A stretch of DNA of 48,788 nucleotides from Candidatus Culexarchaeum nevadense (GCA_025060975.1 JANZKA010000005.1:1-48788); one strand, 5' to 3'; positions 33,975 to 41,238 are shown, counted from the first letter of the stretch. The notes: a model not told the origin generated them from the sequence alone. Translations and numbers: made by a program.

Positions 33975-34787
33975 ATGAGGACAATACCATCAAGAATAAT
34001 AGCAGTAAGAGATGAGGGGAAAGATAGGAGAACAATAACTGTGCTCAACAAAGAGATAGCTGAAAAAGCACAGCCAGGACAATTCATAATGGTCTGGATA
34101 CCAGGAGTGGATGAAATACCAATGGGAATATCACATATAGGAAAGGAAGAAATAGCATTTACAGTACATAGGATAGGGGAAGCTACAAACGCACTATACA
34201 ACAAGAAAGTAAATGAATACATTGGAGTTAGAGGGCCTTACGGTAAAGGCTTCAAAGAAGTAGATGGGAACATAATAGTTATTGGTGGAGGAACAGGCAC
34301 AGCACCACTAATCCCATTAATTAAAAGACTATATGAAAAGGAGGGAAACAATGTTACAGTCATAAATGGAGCTAAAAGTATCGATGAAATGGTATTTAAA
34401 GAGGAATTAAATGAACTAACAAAAATGGGGAAGATCAAGTATATGCCAGCAACAGAAGATGGAAGCCTAGGATACAAGGGGTTAGCAACAACTTTACTTG
34501 AAGAAGTGCTGAATAAGATGGAAAAACCCGATGAAATATACGCCTGTGGACCTGAATCTATGATAAAGAGAGTCGTTGAAATAGCATTGGAGAAAGGTAT
34601 ACATGTTCAAGCATTAGTGGAGAGATACATGAAATGTGCCATTGGAATATGCGGCTCATGTACAATGGATCCAATAGGGATAAGGGTATGTGTAGAAGGA
34701 CCAGTGATACCAATAGAAACCCTGGCAAGAATAACCGAGTTAGGTGTGTATAAGAGGGATTCGTCAGGAAGAAAGACAAAAATATAA
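33975..34787 (+). CDS. pyrK: Dihydroorotate dehydrogenase electron transfer subunit
   Basis: A 270-residue ferredoxin-reductase-type flavoprotein with 2Fe-2S. GQFIMVWIPGVDEIPMGISHIG binds FAD. IIVIGGGTGTAPLIPLIKRL binds NAD. YACGPESMIKRVVEIA follows. The cluster ligands are in RYMKCAIGICGSCTMDPIGIRVCVEGPV, giving C-x4-C-x2-C-x9-C. It relays electrons from PyrD to NAD+. It is directly behind pyrD (5 nt; AGGTGAAGTAG site precedes the ATG). C-terminal extension KRDSSGRKTKI is basic and unremarkable. Confidence 0.95.
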   Translation: MRTIPSRIIAVRDEGKDRRTITVLNKEIAEKAQPGQFIMVWIPGVDEIPMGISHIGKEEIAFTVHRIGEATNALYNKKVNEYIGVRGPYGKGFKEVDGNIIVIGGGTGTAPLIPLIKRLYEKEGNNVTVINGAKSIDEMVFKEELNELTKMGKIKYMPATEDGSLGYKGLATTLLEEVLNKMEKPDEIYACGPESMIKRVVEIALEKGIHVQALVERYMKCAIGICGSCTMDPIGIRVCVEGPVIPIETLARITELGVYKRDSSGRKTKI

Positions 34788-34797
34788 AACGCTAAAA

Positions 34798-34817
34798 ATT
34801 TAAGTAGCCCCTTAAAT
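34798..34817. promoter_or_regulatory. Inverted repeat at the eS30 promoter
   Basis: ATTTAAG, a 6-bp spacer TAGCCC, then CTTAAAT: a perfect 7-bp dyad overlapping the TATA-like AAAAATTTA before eS30 (ATG 34836). Geometry (7-6-7) equals that of the dyad upstream of nikR, though the sequence differs. It could be an operator or a chance AT-rich palindrome. Confidence 0.35.
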
Positions 34818-34835
34818 CTAGAATATTGAGTAAAT

Positions 34836-35000
34836 ATGCCAAGCCACGGATCACTAACAAAAGCAGGGAAAGTGAGATCGGCAACCCCAAAAATACCAGC
34901 TAAACCTAGGAGAAACTCTCCTCCAAGATTGAGATGCAGAAAAATATACTTTAGACGTGAAGTTATGGGAGGAGTTCCTTGGAGGAAAGAAAAGTCATAG
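34836..35000 (+). CDS. rps30e: Small-subunit ribosomal protein eS30
   Basis: A 54-residue protein: [20 protein letters not shown], then [20 protein letters not shown] and a short tail. The first 34 residues are the eS30 signature; [14 protein letters not shown] is nearly invariant in archaea. It binds 18S/16S rRNA near the A-site region of the small subunit. It is too short for standard ORF tracks. It has its own promoter-like stretch (AAAAATTTAAG, 34794-34804). Between its ATG and the promoter is CCTTAAATCTAGA, also seen before secE. It lies 48 nt after pyrK and before tRNA-Leu. Confidence 0.95.
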   Translation: MPSHGSLTKAGKVRSATPKIPAKPRRNSPPRLRCRKIYFRREVMGGVPWRKEKS

Positions 35001-35065
35001 AACAATAAACATAATTAAACTTTTCAAAATACAATAAAAGTAGACAATTCCATTTTATAGTGTAA

Positions 35066-35162
35066 GCGGGGGTTGCCGAGCCAGGTCAAAGGCGCGAGGC
35101 TCAGAAGCTGTTGGGAAACCTCGTGGCGTAGGCCTTCGTGGGTTCAAATCCCACCCCCCGCA
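35066..35162 (+). tRNA. tRNA-Leu(CAG), class II, with 12-nt intron; CCA not encoded
   Basis: Acceptor GCGGGGG (35066-35072) pairs with CCCCCGC (35155-35161), discriminator A35162. Anticodon stem CGAGG/CCTCG encloses CTCAGA, a 12-nt insert (35106-35117), then A. Anticodon is CAG at 35102-35104. Variable arm 35124-35137 is long (class II), as Leu requires. T arm is GTGGG TTCAAAT CCCAC. The insert lies at canonical position 37/38. It is near the minimum size known for archaeal tRNA introns. Confidence 0.93.
35106..35117 (+). other. Canonical 37/38 intron of tRNA-Leu
   Basis: Twelve bases, AGCTGTTGGGAA, separate nucleotides 37 and 38 of the tRNA-Leu anticodon loop. Deleting them gives the loop CTCAGAA with perfect stem CGAGG/CCTCG. 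Position is inferred from pairing. Confidence 0.8.
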
Positions 35163-35204
35163 CTAGTATCAGTATATTTGAGACACAAAGGTTAAATAAA
35201 CCCC

Positions 35205-35306
35205 CTAAAGACATTTTGCAAAACACTTCCCAGCTTCCCTTATAGATGCTATTAACCCTTCTTCAATACCTATTCCTAATAGTTCAGGTTGACATTTGCT
35301 TATATT
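35205..35306 (-). pseudogene. Possible decayed gene remnant (33 codons)
   Basis: On the minus strand, between in-frame stops at 35307-35309 and 35205-35207, the translation NISKCQPELLGIGIEEGLIASIREAGKCFAKCL looks like the C-terminus of a protein rather than random sequence, with a well-formed helix and composition unlike the spacer. There is no in-frame start codon. It may be the remains of a gene lost between tRNA-Leu and nikR. Origin not identified; ELLGIGIEEG is weakly reminiscent of cyanophycinase-like sequences. Confidence 0.3.
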
Positions 35307-35333
35307 TCATTAACAAATGACTTTATGATCTAA

Positions 35334-35353
35334 ATTAAACGATGATGTTTAAT
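35334..35353. promoter_or_regulatory. Operator-like dyad upstream of nikR
   Basis: ATTAAAC-GATGAT-GTTTAAT is a perfect 7-bp inverted repeat with 6-bp spacer, ending 27 nt before the nikR ATG. The right arm overlaps a TATA-like TTTAATAG. A dimeric regulator bound here would block TBP. Autoregulation by NikR is the natural guess. Confidence 0.55.
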
Positions 35354-35380
35354 AGTAAATGATGGAAAGTATTTATAGTG

Positions 35381-35785
35381 ATGGAATTGGTGAGAATAGT
35401 AAGGACTGGTGTAGCTTTTAGAAGAGATACTTTGAAAATGCTTAATGAGTACATGAATAAAATGGGAATGAAGAATAGGTCTAGAATAATTGATGAAGCA
35501 TTGAGACTATACCTCTCAGATAGAGGAATCATGATAGAAGAAGGAGTGTTTGGAGGAGTAATAGCAGTGTACTTTGAACACGAAGCTGAACAAAACTTAA
35601 CGGAGCTACAACATGAGTTCCTAGATATAGTCATATCAAATACACATGTGCATTTGGATGAAGAGAACTGTATGGAAGCAATACTTGTGAAAGGGGATAT
35701 ACGTAGAATAAAGGAATTTATGTCGAAAATGAATGGAATAAAAGGGTTAAAAGCTATGAGAAGTAGCTTTTTCAAAATAATGTGA
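35381..35785 (+). CDS. nikR: Nickel-responsive regulator NikR
   Basis: A 134-residue ribbon-helix-helix/ACT-like regulator. N-terminal beta strand and two helices (RTGVAFRRDTLKMLNEYMNKMGMKNRSRIIDEALRLYL) bind DNA. The metal domain has all four square-planar nickel ligands, His78, His89, His91 and Cys97, in LQHEFLDIVISNTHVHLDEENCMEAILVKG. These have exactly the spacing of E. coli NikR His76/87/89/Cys95. It should repress nickel import when Ni is abundant. ATG 35381 is used; GTG 35378 just before it is possible. No nickel transporter is next to it. The dyad upstream suggests autoregulation. Confidence 0.95.
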   Translation: MELVRIVRTGVAFRRDTLKMLNEYMNKMGMKNRSRIIDEALRLYLSDRGIMIEEGVFGGVIAVYFEHEAEQNLTELQHEFLDIVISNTHVHLDEENCMEAILVKGDIRRIKEFMSKMNGIKGLKAMRSSFFKIM

Positions 35786-35796
35786 CAAATTGAACT

Positions 35797-36768
35797 TCAT
35801 GGAGATATGACTCCAGGGATCTTGGGGAATGGTACAGCATCCCACACGTATCTTAACCCACAAATATATCTTGTCAATCTCTCCACACCTATACCGAACC
35901 CAGCTGATGGTGGAACACCATCCTTCAACATTTCAATATACCAACTGTAATTCGAAGGATCTTCACAGTTCCTCCTCATCCTTTCAACTACAAATTCATA
36001 CCTATACTCCCTTTCACCACCAGATATAGCTTCTCCATAACCATCTGGATAAATTAAATCAAAATCCCTTAAAAACCCGGGTCTACTTTCATCCTCCAAG
36101 TAATAGAATCCACGGGCGCTGATCGGATAACTGGTTATCCAGAAAGGCTCTTTATGAAGAGATGACAATGCTTCTTCAGCGTCCCATGGTATTTCGCAGC
36201 CGTAACTCACATGATATCCCATGGATGACAAAAGCTCTATAGCTTCATCGTAAGTGTAACGTTTAAATGGAATTTTCAATGGGGTTAACTCTCTACCAAG
36301 AAATTTGAGTTCATCGGAACAATTCGTCAAAACATCATCAATAACTTTCTTTAGAAGTCTTTCTGCAAGGTTTAACATATCCTCACATTTGGCATAAGCA
36401 ACTTCTAGATCGATTTGCCTAAACTCAGCTAAATGCCTCCCAGTACTTACAGCTTCTAAAGGCTCTATTCTAACATTTGGAGATAAAGCGAATATTTTCG
36501 GATAACATTTGATCATCATCTGCTTATATAGAATCATGCTACTCATAACCTTAAATTTCGACCCGTAATAATCTATTGAAACTAATTTAGCTCCCCGTAT
36601 TCCAGGATCAGTACATGGCCCTATTATTGGCGCTAAAATCTCTATAAACCCCTCGCTTCTAAGAAAACTTCTAATTGAAAACAATATGCTGTCTTGAATC
36701 TTAAAGATACATTTAAATCGAGGTTCATTAATCGTTAAATGCCTAAAGATCACAGAGTTAAATGACAT
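35797..36768 (-). CDS. AsnRS-derived asparagine synthetase (archaeal AsnA-like)
   Basis: About 323 residues from ATG 36768. It is a class II aminoacyl-tRNA synthetase catalytic core with no anticodon-binding domain: FLRSEGFIEILAPIIGPCTDPG (motif 1 region); FALSPNVRIEPLEAVSTGRHLAEFRQIDLEVAYA (motif 2); YGEAISGGEREYRYE; and PSAGFGIGVERLTRYICG (motif 3). This matches the archaeal asparagine synthetase known from Pyrococcus abyssi, which makes free Asn from Asp, ammonia and ATP. AsnRS-like activity is excluded by lack of the OB fold. The longer frame (to 36957) adds a hydrophobic, His-rich run that is not family sequence. It is divergent from cdc6. Confidence 0.88.
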   Translation of the reverse strand: MSFNSVIFRHLTINEPRFKCIFKIQDSILFSIRSFLRSEGFIEILAPIIGPCTDPGIRGAKLVSIDYYGSKFKVMSSMILYKQMMIKCYPKIFALSPNVRIEPLEAVSTGRHLAEFRQIDLEVAYAKCEDMLNLAERLLKKVIDDVLTNCSDELKFLGRELTPLKIPFKRYTYDEAIELLSSMGYHVSYGCEIPWDAEEALSSLHKEPFWITSYPISARGFYYLEDESRPGFLRDFDLIYPDGYGEAISGGEREYRYEFVVERMRRNCEDPSNYSWYIEMLKDGVPPSAGFGIGVERLTRYICGLRYVWDAVPFPKIPGVISP

Positions 36769-36993
36769 AATTAAATCTAAAGAGTACGAAGTGCAAGATG
36801 CAATATAAATCTTTACTGAAAAATTATGAATAAATGTAAAAAATACATGAGTGACATGGAAAAATATATGAAAAATATGTTTTGAAAACATCAATACATG
36901 AAAAACAATTACATATTGAATTAAATGTGAAACTCCAATAGAAATATAGGTAACCAATGGCTAAGATAATTGGATTTATTGGGGAGATAAAGC
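36769..36993. promoter_or_regulatory. AT-rich repeat-bearing region upstream of orc1/cdc6; candidate replication origin
   Basis: This 225-nt spacer contains a 15-bp palindrome ATGTTTT-G-AAAACAT (36877-36891) and degenerate repeats of the form ACATGRAAAAA (36853-36863, about 36866-36876, 36896-36906). ATACATGA also occurs twice. Archaeal origins commonly lie next to cdc6 genes and carry inverted origin-recognition boxes with AT-rich unwinding elements. No classical ORB sequence was recognised. It also includes the cdc6 promoter. Confidence 0.4.
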
Positions 36994-38193
36994 TTGTCTA
37001 AAAAACTTGATGACATTTTCACAAACATAGTCCATTCACGAATATTTAAAAATAGAGAACTACTCAGACCAGACTACATACCAGATGAACTCCCACATAG
37101 AGAAAAACAGATAATGACTATCGCAAAAGTACTTGCACCATTACTTCAAGATCAAAGACCTTCAAACATGTTCCTATATGGATTAACTGGAACAGGGAAA
37201 ACCGCTGTAGCAAAATATGTTTTAGAAAAAATTAAAACTAGGAAGGAAGCTTCGGGGAGAATTCTAACAGCATACGTAAATTGCAGATATGAAGACACTG
37301 ATTACAGAGTACTTGCATCACTAAATGAGGCAATAGGTATACATGTGCCATTTACAGGGCTAGCCACAGCAGAAGTATATAAGCGATTCCTAAATGGCTT
37401 AGATAGAAGGAGGGCATCAATGGTAGTAGTATTAGACGAAATAGATGGATTAGTTAAGAAATGTGGAGATGAACTATTATATAAACTTACAAGAATAAAT
37501 ACTGAACTAAAAAATAGCAAACTATGCGTAATAGGAATAACAAACGACCTAAAATTCACAGAATTCCTAAGTGCTAGAGTCTTGAGCAGCCTTGGTGAAG
37601 AAGAAGTGGTCTTCCCACCATATACTGCACCGGAACTTGAAGACATACTTTCAAGAAGAGTGGAAAAAGCATTTAGAAACGGAGTTTTAGATGAGGGAGT
37701 TATACCATTATGTGCAGCTTTAGCCGCAAAAGAACATGGAGATGCTAGGAGAGCATTGGAACTATTGAGAATAGCTGGCGAAATAGCAGAAAGAAATAGT
37801 CAAGACAAGGTAACCATAGAAAATGTGAAACAAGCATATAAGGAGATAGAAAAGGATAGAGTGATAGAAGTAATAACAAGTCTACCGCTACACTCCAAAA
37901 TCCTCCTACTATCAATATACATGTTACAAGTGGAAATGGGTAAGAAGGAAGTAACCACAGGGGAAATATACGATACATATAAAACATTCTGTGAAAAAAT
38001 CAAGATAGACCCCCTAACACAGAGGAGAATTGGAGACTTAATAAATGAGTTAGATACTCTGGGAATAATAAACGTGAAATTGGTAAGTAGAGGGAGGTAT
38101 GGGAGAACAAAAATAATAAAGATTAGTGTGAATGAAAAAAGCCTTAAAGAAGGATTATTAAACGATGAAAAAATATCAAACTTACTAAAGTAG
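36994..38193 (+). CDS. cdc6: Orc1/Cdc6 replication initiator
   Basis: A 399-residue AAA+ protein with winged-helix C-terminus. It has MFLYGLTGTGKTAVAKYV (Walker A), SMVVVLDEIDGLV (Walker B), VIGITNDLKFTEFLSARVLSSLGEEEVVFPPYTAPEL (sensor 1 region) and HGDARRALELLRIAGEIAE (sensor 2). The final ~100 residues form the origin-binding winged helix, with recognition/wing loop VSRGRYGRTKII. It binds origins and loads MCM. TTG 36994 follows TGGGGAGATAAAGC. The DUF99 gene begins at the very next base after its stop, so they are cotranslated. Whether other copies exist cannot be known. Confidence 0.97.
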   Translation: MSKKLDDIFTNIVHSRIFKNRELLRPDYIPDELPHREKQIMTIAKVLAPLLQDQRPSNMFLYGLTGTGKTAVAKYVLEKIKTRKEASGRILTAYVNCRYEDTDYRVLASLNEAIGIHVPFTGLATAEVYKRFLNGLDRRRASMVVVLDEIDGLVKKCGDELLYKLTRINTELKNSKLCVIGITNDLKFTEFLSARVLSSLGEEEVVFPPYTAPELEDILSRRVEKAFRNGVLDEGVIPLCAALAAKEHGDARRALELLRIAGEIAERNSQDKVTIENVKQAYKEIEKDRVIEVITSLPLHSKILLLSIYMLQVEMGKKEVTTGEIYDTYKTFCEKIKIDPLTQRRIGDLINELDTLGIINVKLVSRGRYGRTKIIKISVNEKSLKEGLLNDEKISNLLK

Positions 38194-38793
38194 ATGAAAA
38201 TGAAGATACTAACATTTGAAGATGGGAAATTAATTAGAAAGGGGTTTGGAAAAACACTACTAATAGGTTTAAAAACGGAAAACACATTAATAGAAGACAT
38301 ATACTTTAGAGAAATAGAAATTGATGGACTAGATGCAACTGAAAAAGCTATCGAAATAATAGATGAAGCAAAACCAATAGACATCATACTTCTAAATGGA
38401 ATATCCTATGCTGGATTCAACTTAATAGATGCAGAGAAAATATGGGTAAACCTAAAAATACCATTAATAGTATACACTAAAAAGAAGCCAGATAACAAAA
38501 AGGTCATATCAGCATTAATAAAACATTTCCCAGATTGGCGAACAAGATGGGAAATAATAAAAAGGACCCTAAAAGCCTCGAAAGGGATACATCAAGTAAA
38601 AATAAAAATCAATGAAAAACCAGTCTACATTGAAGTTATAGGGATAGACGTAGAAGAAGCAACAAAAATATTGAAGGATAACACCATATGGGGAAGAACA
38701 CCGGAACCAATAAGAATAATAGAGATCATAGCAGAAGAATCATCAAAAATATATCTACAAGTTAAAAATAAATATCAAAAATTAAACTTTTGA
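38194..38793 (+). CDS. DUF99/UPF0215 protein (endonuclease dU-like)
   Basis: A 199-residue protein of the DUF99 family: FREIEIDGLDATEKAIEII, KPIDIILLNGISYAGFNLIDAEKIWVNLKIPLIVYTKKKPD, and a C-terminal segment TPEPIRIIEIIAEE. The fold is RNase H/endonuclease V-like, and databases associate the family with deoxyuridine-specific nuclease activity. The gene is abutted to cdc6 (0 nt spacer), so a DNA-maintenance role fits. The start is ATG 38194; the in-frame ATG two codons later is an alternative. tRNA-Thr follows 10 nt after the stop. Confidence 0.88.
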   Translation: MKMKILTFEDGKLIRKGFGKTLLIGLKTENTLIEDIYFREIEIDGLDATEKAIEIIDEAKPIDIILLNGISYAGFNLIDAEKIWVNLKIPLIVYTKKKPDNKKVISALIKHFPDWRTRWEIIKRTLKASKGIHQVKIKINEKPVYIEVIGIDVEEATKILKDNTIWGRTPEPIRIIEIIAEESSKIYLQVKNKYQKLNF

Positions 38794-38803
38794 ATTATAG
38801 AAT

Positions 38804-38880
38804 GCCTCGGTAGCTCAGCTCGGTAGAGCGGCGGCCTTGTAAGCCGTTGGTCGCGGGTTCAAATCCCGCCCGAGGCTCCA
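38804..38880 (+). tRNA. tRNA-Thr(UGU), CCA encoded
   Basis: Acceptor GCCTCGG pairs with CCGAGGC, then T and encoded CCA (38878-38880). D arm GCTC..GAGC. Anticodon arm GCGGC/CTTGTAA/GCCGT with anticodon TGT. T arm GCGGG TTCAAAT CCCGC. No intron. Shares a 24-bp identical segment with tRNA-Ala at 39654-39677 (TPsiC-arm region). Confidence 0.95.
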
Positions 38881-38958
38881 TCTTCTATAAATTAATAATT
38901 CTCTCTTAGATATGGAAGGTTGAAATGATTTCAGAAAAAGCTAAAAAGGGTGTTAAAG

Positions 38959-39366
38959 CTAGTCTTTAATCTCGGAAAGCCTTTTAATGAGGTCTAAGAC
39001 TTTATCTTTTATTGTATCTCTGATTTTTCTGGCTTCATCAAGCGGCATGTTTGCTGGATCAGGTATATTCCACTCCTCAACATATCTAGTATATACTATG
39101 GGACAAAGAGCACCACTACACACTATCACTGCTATATCAGCTCTTTCCTGAAGCTCCTTAGTAATTATTTGTGGTTTTTTATGGGTTATGTCTATGCCCT
39201 CTTCAAGCATTAGTTGCACAGCGTTTGGATGGACTTTATCTGCTGGTTTTATCCCAGCACTTATGGCAACCCAGCCTTTAGGAGCATACTTGTTAAAGTA
39301 GGCTTCAGCAATTTGACTTCTAAAACTGTTTTCAACACATACAAATAGGATGGTTTTCAAGTCCAT
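38959..39366 (-). CDS. arsC: Low-molecular-weight phosphatase-fold arsenate reductase
   Basis: 135 residues from ATG 39366, which follows GAGAGGAGA. The active-site loop is VCVENSFRSQIAEAYF: CX5RS with Cys10 and Arg16. Cys83 and Cys88 in IVCSGALCPIV correspond to the thioredoxin-coupled redox relay cysteines (Cys82 and Cys89) of S. aureus pI258 ArsC. WNIPDPANM carries the general-acid Asp. It reduces arsenate to arsenite, at the expense of thioredoxin. The upstream 18 residues of the longer frame are unlikely. It lies between two tRNA genes and, unlike other minus-strand genes in the window, has an A-rich coding strand. No arsenite pump or ArsR gene adjoins it. Confidence 0.9.
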   Translation of the reverse strand: MDLKTILFVCVENSFRSQIAEAYFNKYAPKGWVAISAGIKPADKVHPNAVQLMLEEGIDITHKKPQIITKELQERADIAVIVCSGALCPIVYTRYVEEWNIPDPANMPLDEARKIRDTIKDKVLDLIKRLSEIKD

Positions 39367-39608
39367 AAATCTCCTCTCAGCTTTTTCAATAATATCACAT
39401 AACCTTAATCTTATAAGCATAACTAGTGGAGAAGAACTAAGTTGTACTTAAACGGTTTTAGTTTCCTAAAATCATATTTCTAACTCTCTATCTATTAATC
39501 AATCTTGAAGTCGTCTGTATTGTTGATCTTAAATAAGGTGACGTGACGAGAGACGATTTAAAGAGGGTAAAAAATTTATTTCCAACATTACAATTACTTT
39601 TAGATATT
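39367..39608. other. Intergenic spacer between arsC and tRNA-Ala
   Basis: It holds the arsC promoter (RC of CTTATAAG near 39409-39416) and the tRNA-Ala promoter (AAAAAATTTATTTCC, 39570-39584). Nothing else was identified. The middle part is mildly T-rich. Confidence 0.45.
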
Positions 39609-39682
39609 GGGCCGGTAGCTCAGCCTGGAAGAGCATCCGCTTGGCATGCGGGGGGTCGCGGGTTCAAATCCCGCCCGGTCCA
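39609..39682 (+). tRNA. tRNA-Ala(GGC), CCA not encoded
   Basis: Acceptor GGGCCGG pairs with CCGGTCC, with the alanine identity pair G3:U70 visible. Anticodon arm TCCGC/TTGGCAT/GCGGG with anticodon GGC. T arm GCGGG TTCAAAT CCCGC. Discriminator A39682. No intron; CCA not encoded (CTA follows). Confidence 0.95.
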
Positions 39683-39795
39683 CTACAATTAAACAATAAT
39701 TAATTAAACAGTAAATCAGGGTATGGGCAGGTGGGAAAGCGAAATATAAATGTTAATAATGTTAATGTTTATGTAGTATATTGGTTTAAATAATT

Positions 39796-39858
39796 GTGAA
39801 ATGATGTGAAGAGGGTCAATGAGGGTGAACCGATGATTTACGCTGGAAACACTGATCA
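39796..39858 (+). ncRNA. Candidate C/D box guide sRNA
   Basis: Between tRNA-Ala and nep1, ATGATGT (39801-39807, C-like), ATGA (39819-39822, D'-like), CGATGAT (39831-39837, C'-like) and CTGA (39852-39855, D) have the spacing of an archaeal C/D sRNA, with guide spacers of about 11 and 14 nt. Box C and D' are imperfect. A TATA-like AAATATAAAT lies at about 39741-39750. No promoter-to-box match is tight, so this is tentative. Confidence 0.35.
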
Positions 39859-39865
39859 GCTAATA

Positions 39866-40591
39866 CTAAACCATGGAGTATAGGTTCATTTCAATTTCGT
39901 AATTGTGTACAATAATTGCAGCTACAACCCACGCATCGAGAGTTTCAGGGTATATTGAGAATTTTACATCAGCCAATTTCAAATTTCCCTCTGAGAACTC
40001 CCCTTCTTGAAATCCGCCTATTATAACTGCTGGATTATCCTCTTTGACAAGCATTTTTGCTAAATCATTTGGGTGAACCCTTTCACCAGCAGAAGTTAAT
40101 AGTACGGTTTTAGATGGACGGATGCTATTAATTAAATTTGACAAACTACACGATTTAACAATCATGAGAGGGGTATCGCTATCGGGCGGAACTTTTCCAA
40201 CTTTGAATAACTGCTCTACTAAACCTACAAACCTATTATAATTCCTTGGTAAACGGATGGATGGGTCGAGAGTTATGACCATATCATTTACTGTGTGAAC
40301 ATATACCCTTATTAATCCCCTCTTATTTGCGGGGAAACCTAAAACGTTAAGTAATATTAGATGTGTTATGTCAGGTCTGCCTCGTTTCCAATAATTTTCC
40401 AGAGATTTCATTGCCCAATAATGTTTAGAAATGTCTAAGAGAATTTCACTACTCTTCTTCCTGCGCTTCTTAGCATCTTTCACTACAACTGGATGATCAA
40501 TTATCTCCTTAGGTACAAGTTCTAAAGCTGCTTCTCCAATAATTATGTTAAGATGAGGCAATATAGGGAGCACCCAGTTTAAATATGACAA
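39866..40591 (-). CDS. nep1: rRNA pseudouridine N1-methyltransferase Nep1/Emg1
   Basis: A 241-residue SPOUT methyltransferase. LNIIIGEAALELVPKEIIDHPVVVKDAKKRRKKSSEILLDISKHYWAMKSL is its N-terminal signature. RGRPDITHLILLN, GLIRVYVHT, DPSIRLPRNYNRFVGLVEQLF and the SAM-knot part VLLTSAGERV, AVIIGGFQEGEF follow. It N1-methylates a specific pseudouridine of 16S rRNA helix 35 and aids 40S/30S assembly. The ATG lies 18 nt from the divergent Rnp4 start, an unusually tight head-to-head spacing. In context, it flanks the translation supercluster. Confidence 0.95.
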   Translation of the reverse strand: MSYLNWVLPILPHLNIIIGEAALELVPKEIIDHPVVVKDAKKRRKKSSEILLDISKHYWAMKSLENYWKRGRPDITHLILLNVLGFPANKRGLIRVYVHTVNDMVITLDPSIRLPRNYNRFVGLVEQLFKVGKVPPDSDTPLMIVKSCSLSNLINSIRPSKTVLLTSAGERVHPNDLAKMLVKEDNPAVIIGGFQEGEFSEGNLKLADVKFSIYPETLDAWVVAAIIVHNYEIEMNLYSMV

Positions 40592-40609
40592 TTAGACTCT
40601 ATTAAATTA

Positions 40610-40918
40610 ATGTGGAGAGTGATACGTGAAATAGGGAGAGAGCGTATAGACAAACTATTCAGAATGGCAGAACAGATATTCCATGAAAATCCTGAACTTG
40701 CAGATAGATATGTAGAAATTGCCCGTAAAATAAGTATGAAAGCCAGAATAAGAATACCAACAAAATGGAGACGTAGATTTTGTCATAAATGCTATGCATT
40801 TCTAGTTCCAGGAGTAAACTGCCACGTTAGAATTAGAAGTAGAAGGAGCACACATGTAGTAGTAACATGCCATAAATGTGGGAATAGAATGAGGTACATA
40901 ATAAGGAAGAAGGAATAA
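40610..40918 (+). CDS. rnp4: RNase P protein component 4 (Rpp21/Rpr2 family)
   Basis: A 102-residue Rpp21 homologue: helix ERIDKLFRMAEQIFHENPELADRYVEIARKISMKARIRIPTKWRRRFCHKC, then zinc ribbon with FCHKCYAFLVPG...TCHKCGNRMRYIIR. The four Cys (CxxC x n CxxC) bind zinc. With Rpp29 it helps the RNase P RNA recognise and cleave tRNA precursors. ATG 40610 is preceded by only 18 nt before nep1, so it may be nearly leaderless. It is the first plus-strand gene in the translation supercluster. Confidence 0.94.
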   Translation: MWRVIREIGRERIDKLFRMAEQIFHENPELADRYVEIARKISMKARIRIPTKWRRRFCHKCYAFLVPGVNCHVRIRSRRSTHVVVTCHKCGNRMRYIIRKKE

Positions 40919-40956
40919 AATATTTATTGTAACTTCTACTTATTCTATTGATATTA

Positions 40957-41238
40957 ATGGGTATCAATAAACGCAAGATTAAATCACTCATAATTAGAAA
41001 TGAAATTCCAAAAATAAATGTGGGTAGAAGTGGATTAACAGAAGCTGTTATGAGGGAGATAGATAGACAACTAGATGAACATGAAGTTGTGAAGATAAAA
41101 TTGCTTAAAAATTCACCATTAATAGAAGAAGTAAAAATGAAGGAACTAGCTAAAGAAATAGCTTTATCATTAAAAGCAGAAGTTATGGATGTTAGAGGGA
41201 GAACAATAACATTATATAGAAGGCAGAAAAGCAAATAA
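40957..41238 (+). CDS. YhbY/CRM-domain RNA-binding protein
   Basis: A 93-residue CRM-domain protein (IF3-C-like fold). INKRKIKSLIIRNEIPKINVGRSGLTEAVMREIDRQLDEHEVVKIKLLKNSPL matches the YhbY core. The usual GxxG loop is represented by NVGRSGLTEAV. Members bind pre-ribosomal RNA. ATG 40957 is used, close to TTG 40948. It lies between rnp4 and eS19 on the plus strand. Confidence 0.88.
   Translation: MGINKRKIKSLIIRNEIPKINVGRSGLTEAVMREIDRQLDEHEVVKIKLLKNSPLIEEVKMKELAKEIALSLKAEVMDVRGRTITLYRRQKSK

Noticed and set aside
36769-36957. 63-residue N-terminal extension of the asparagine synthetase
   Set aside because: His- and Phe-rich, not like class II synthetases; it occupies the repeat-bearing spacer upstream of cdc6.
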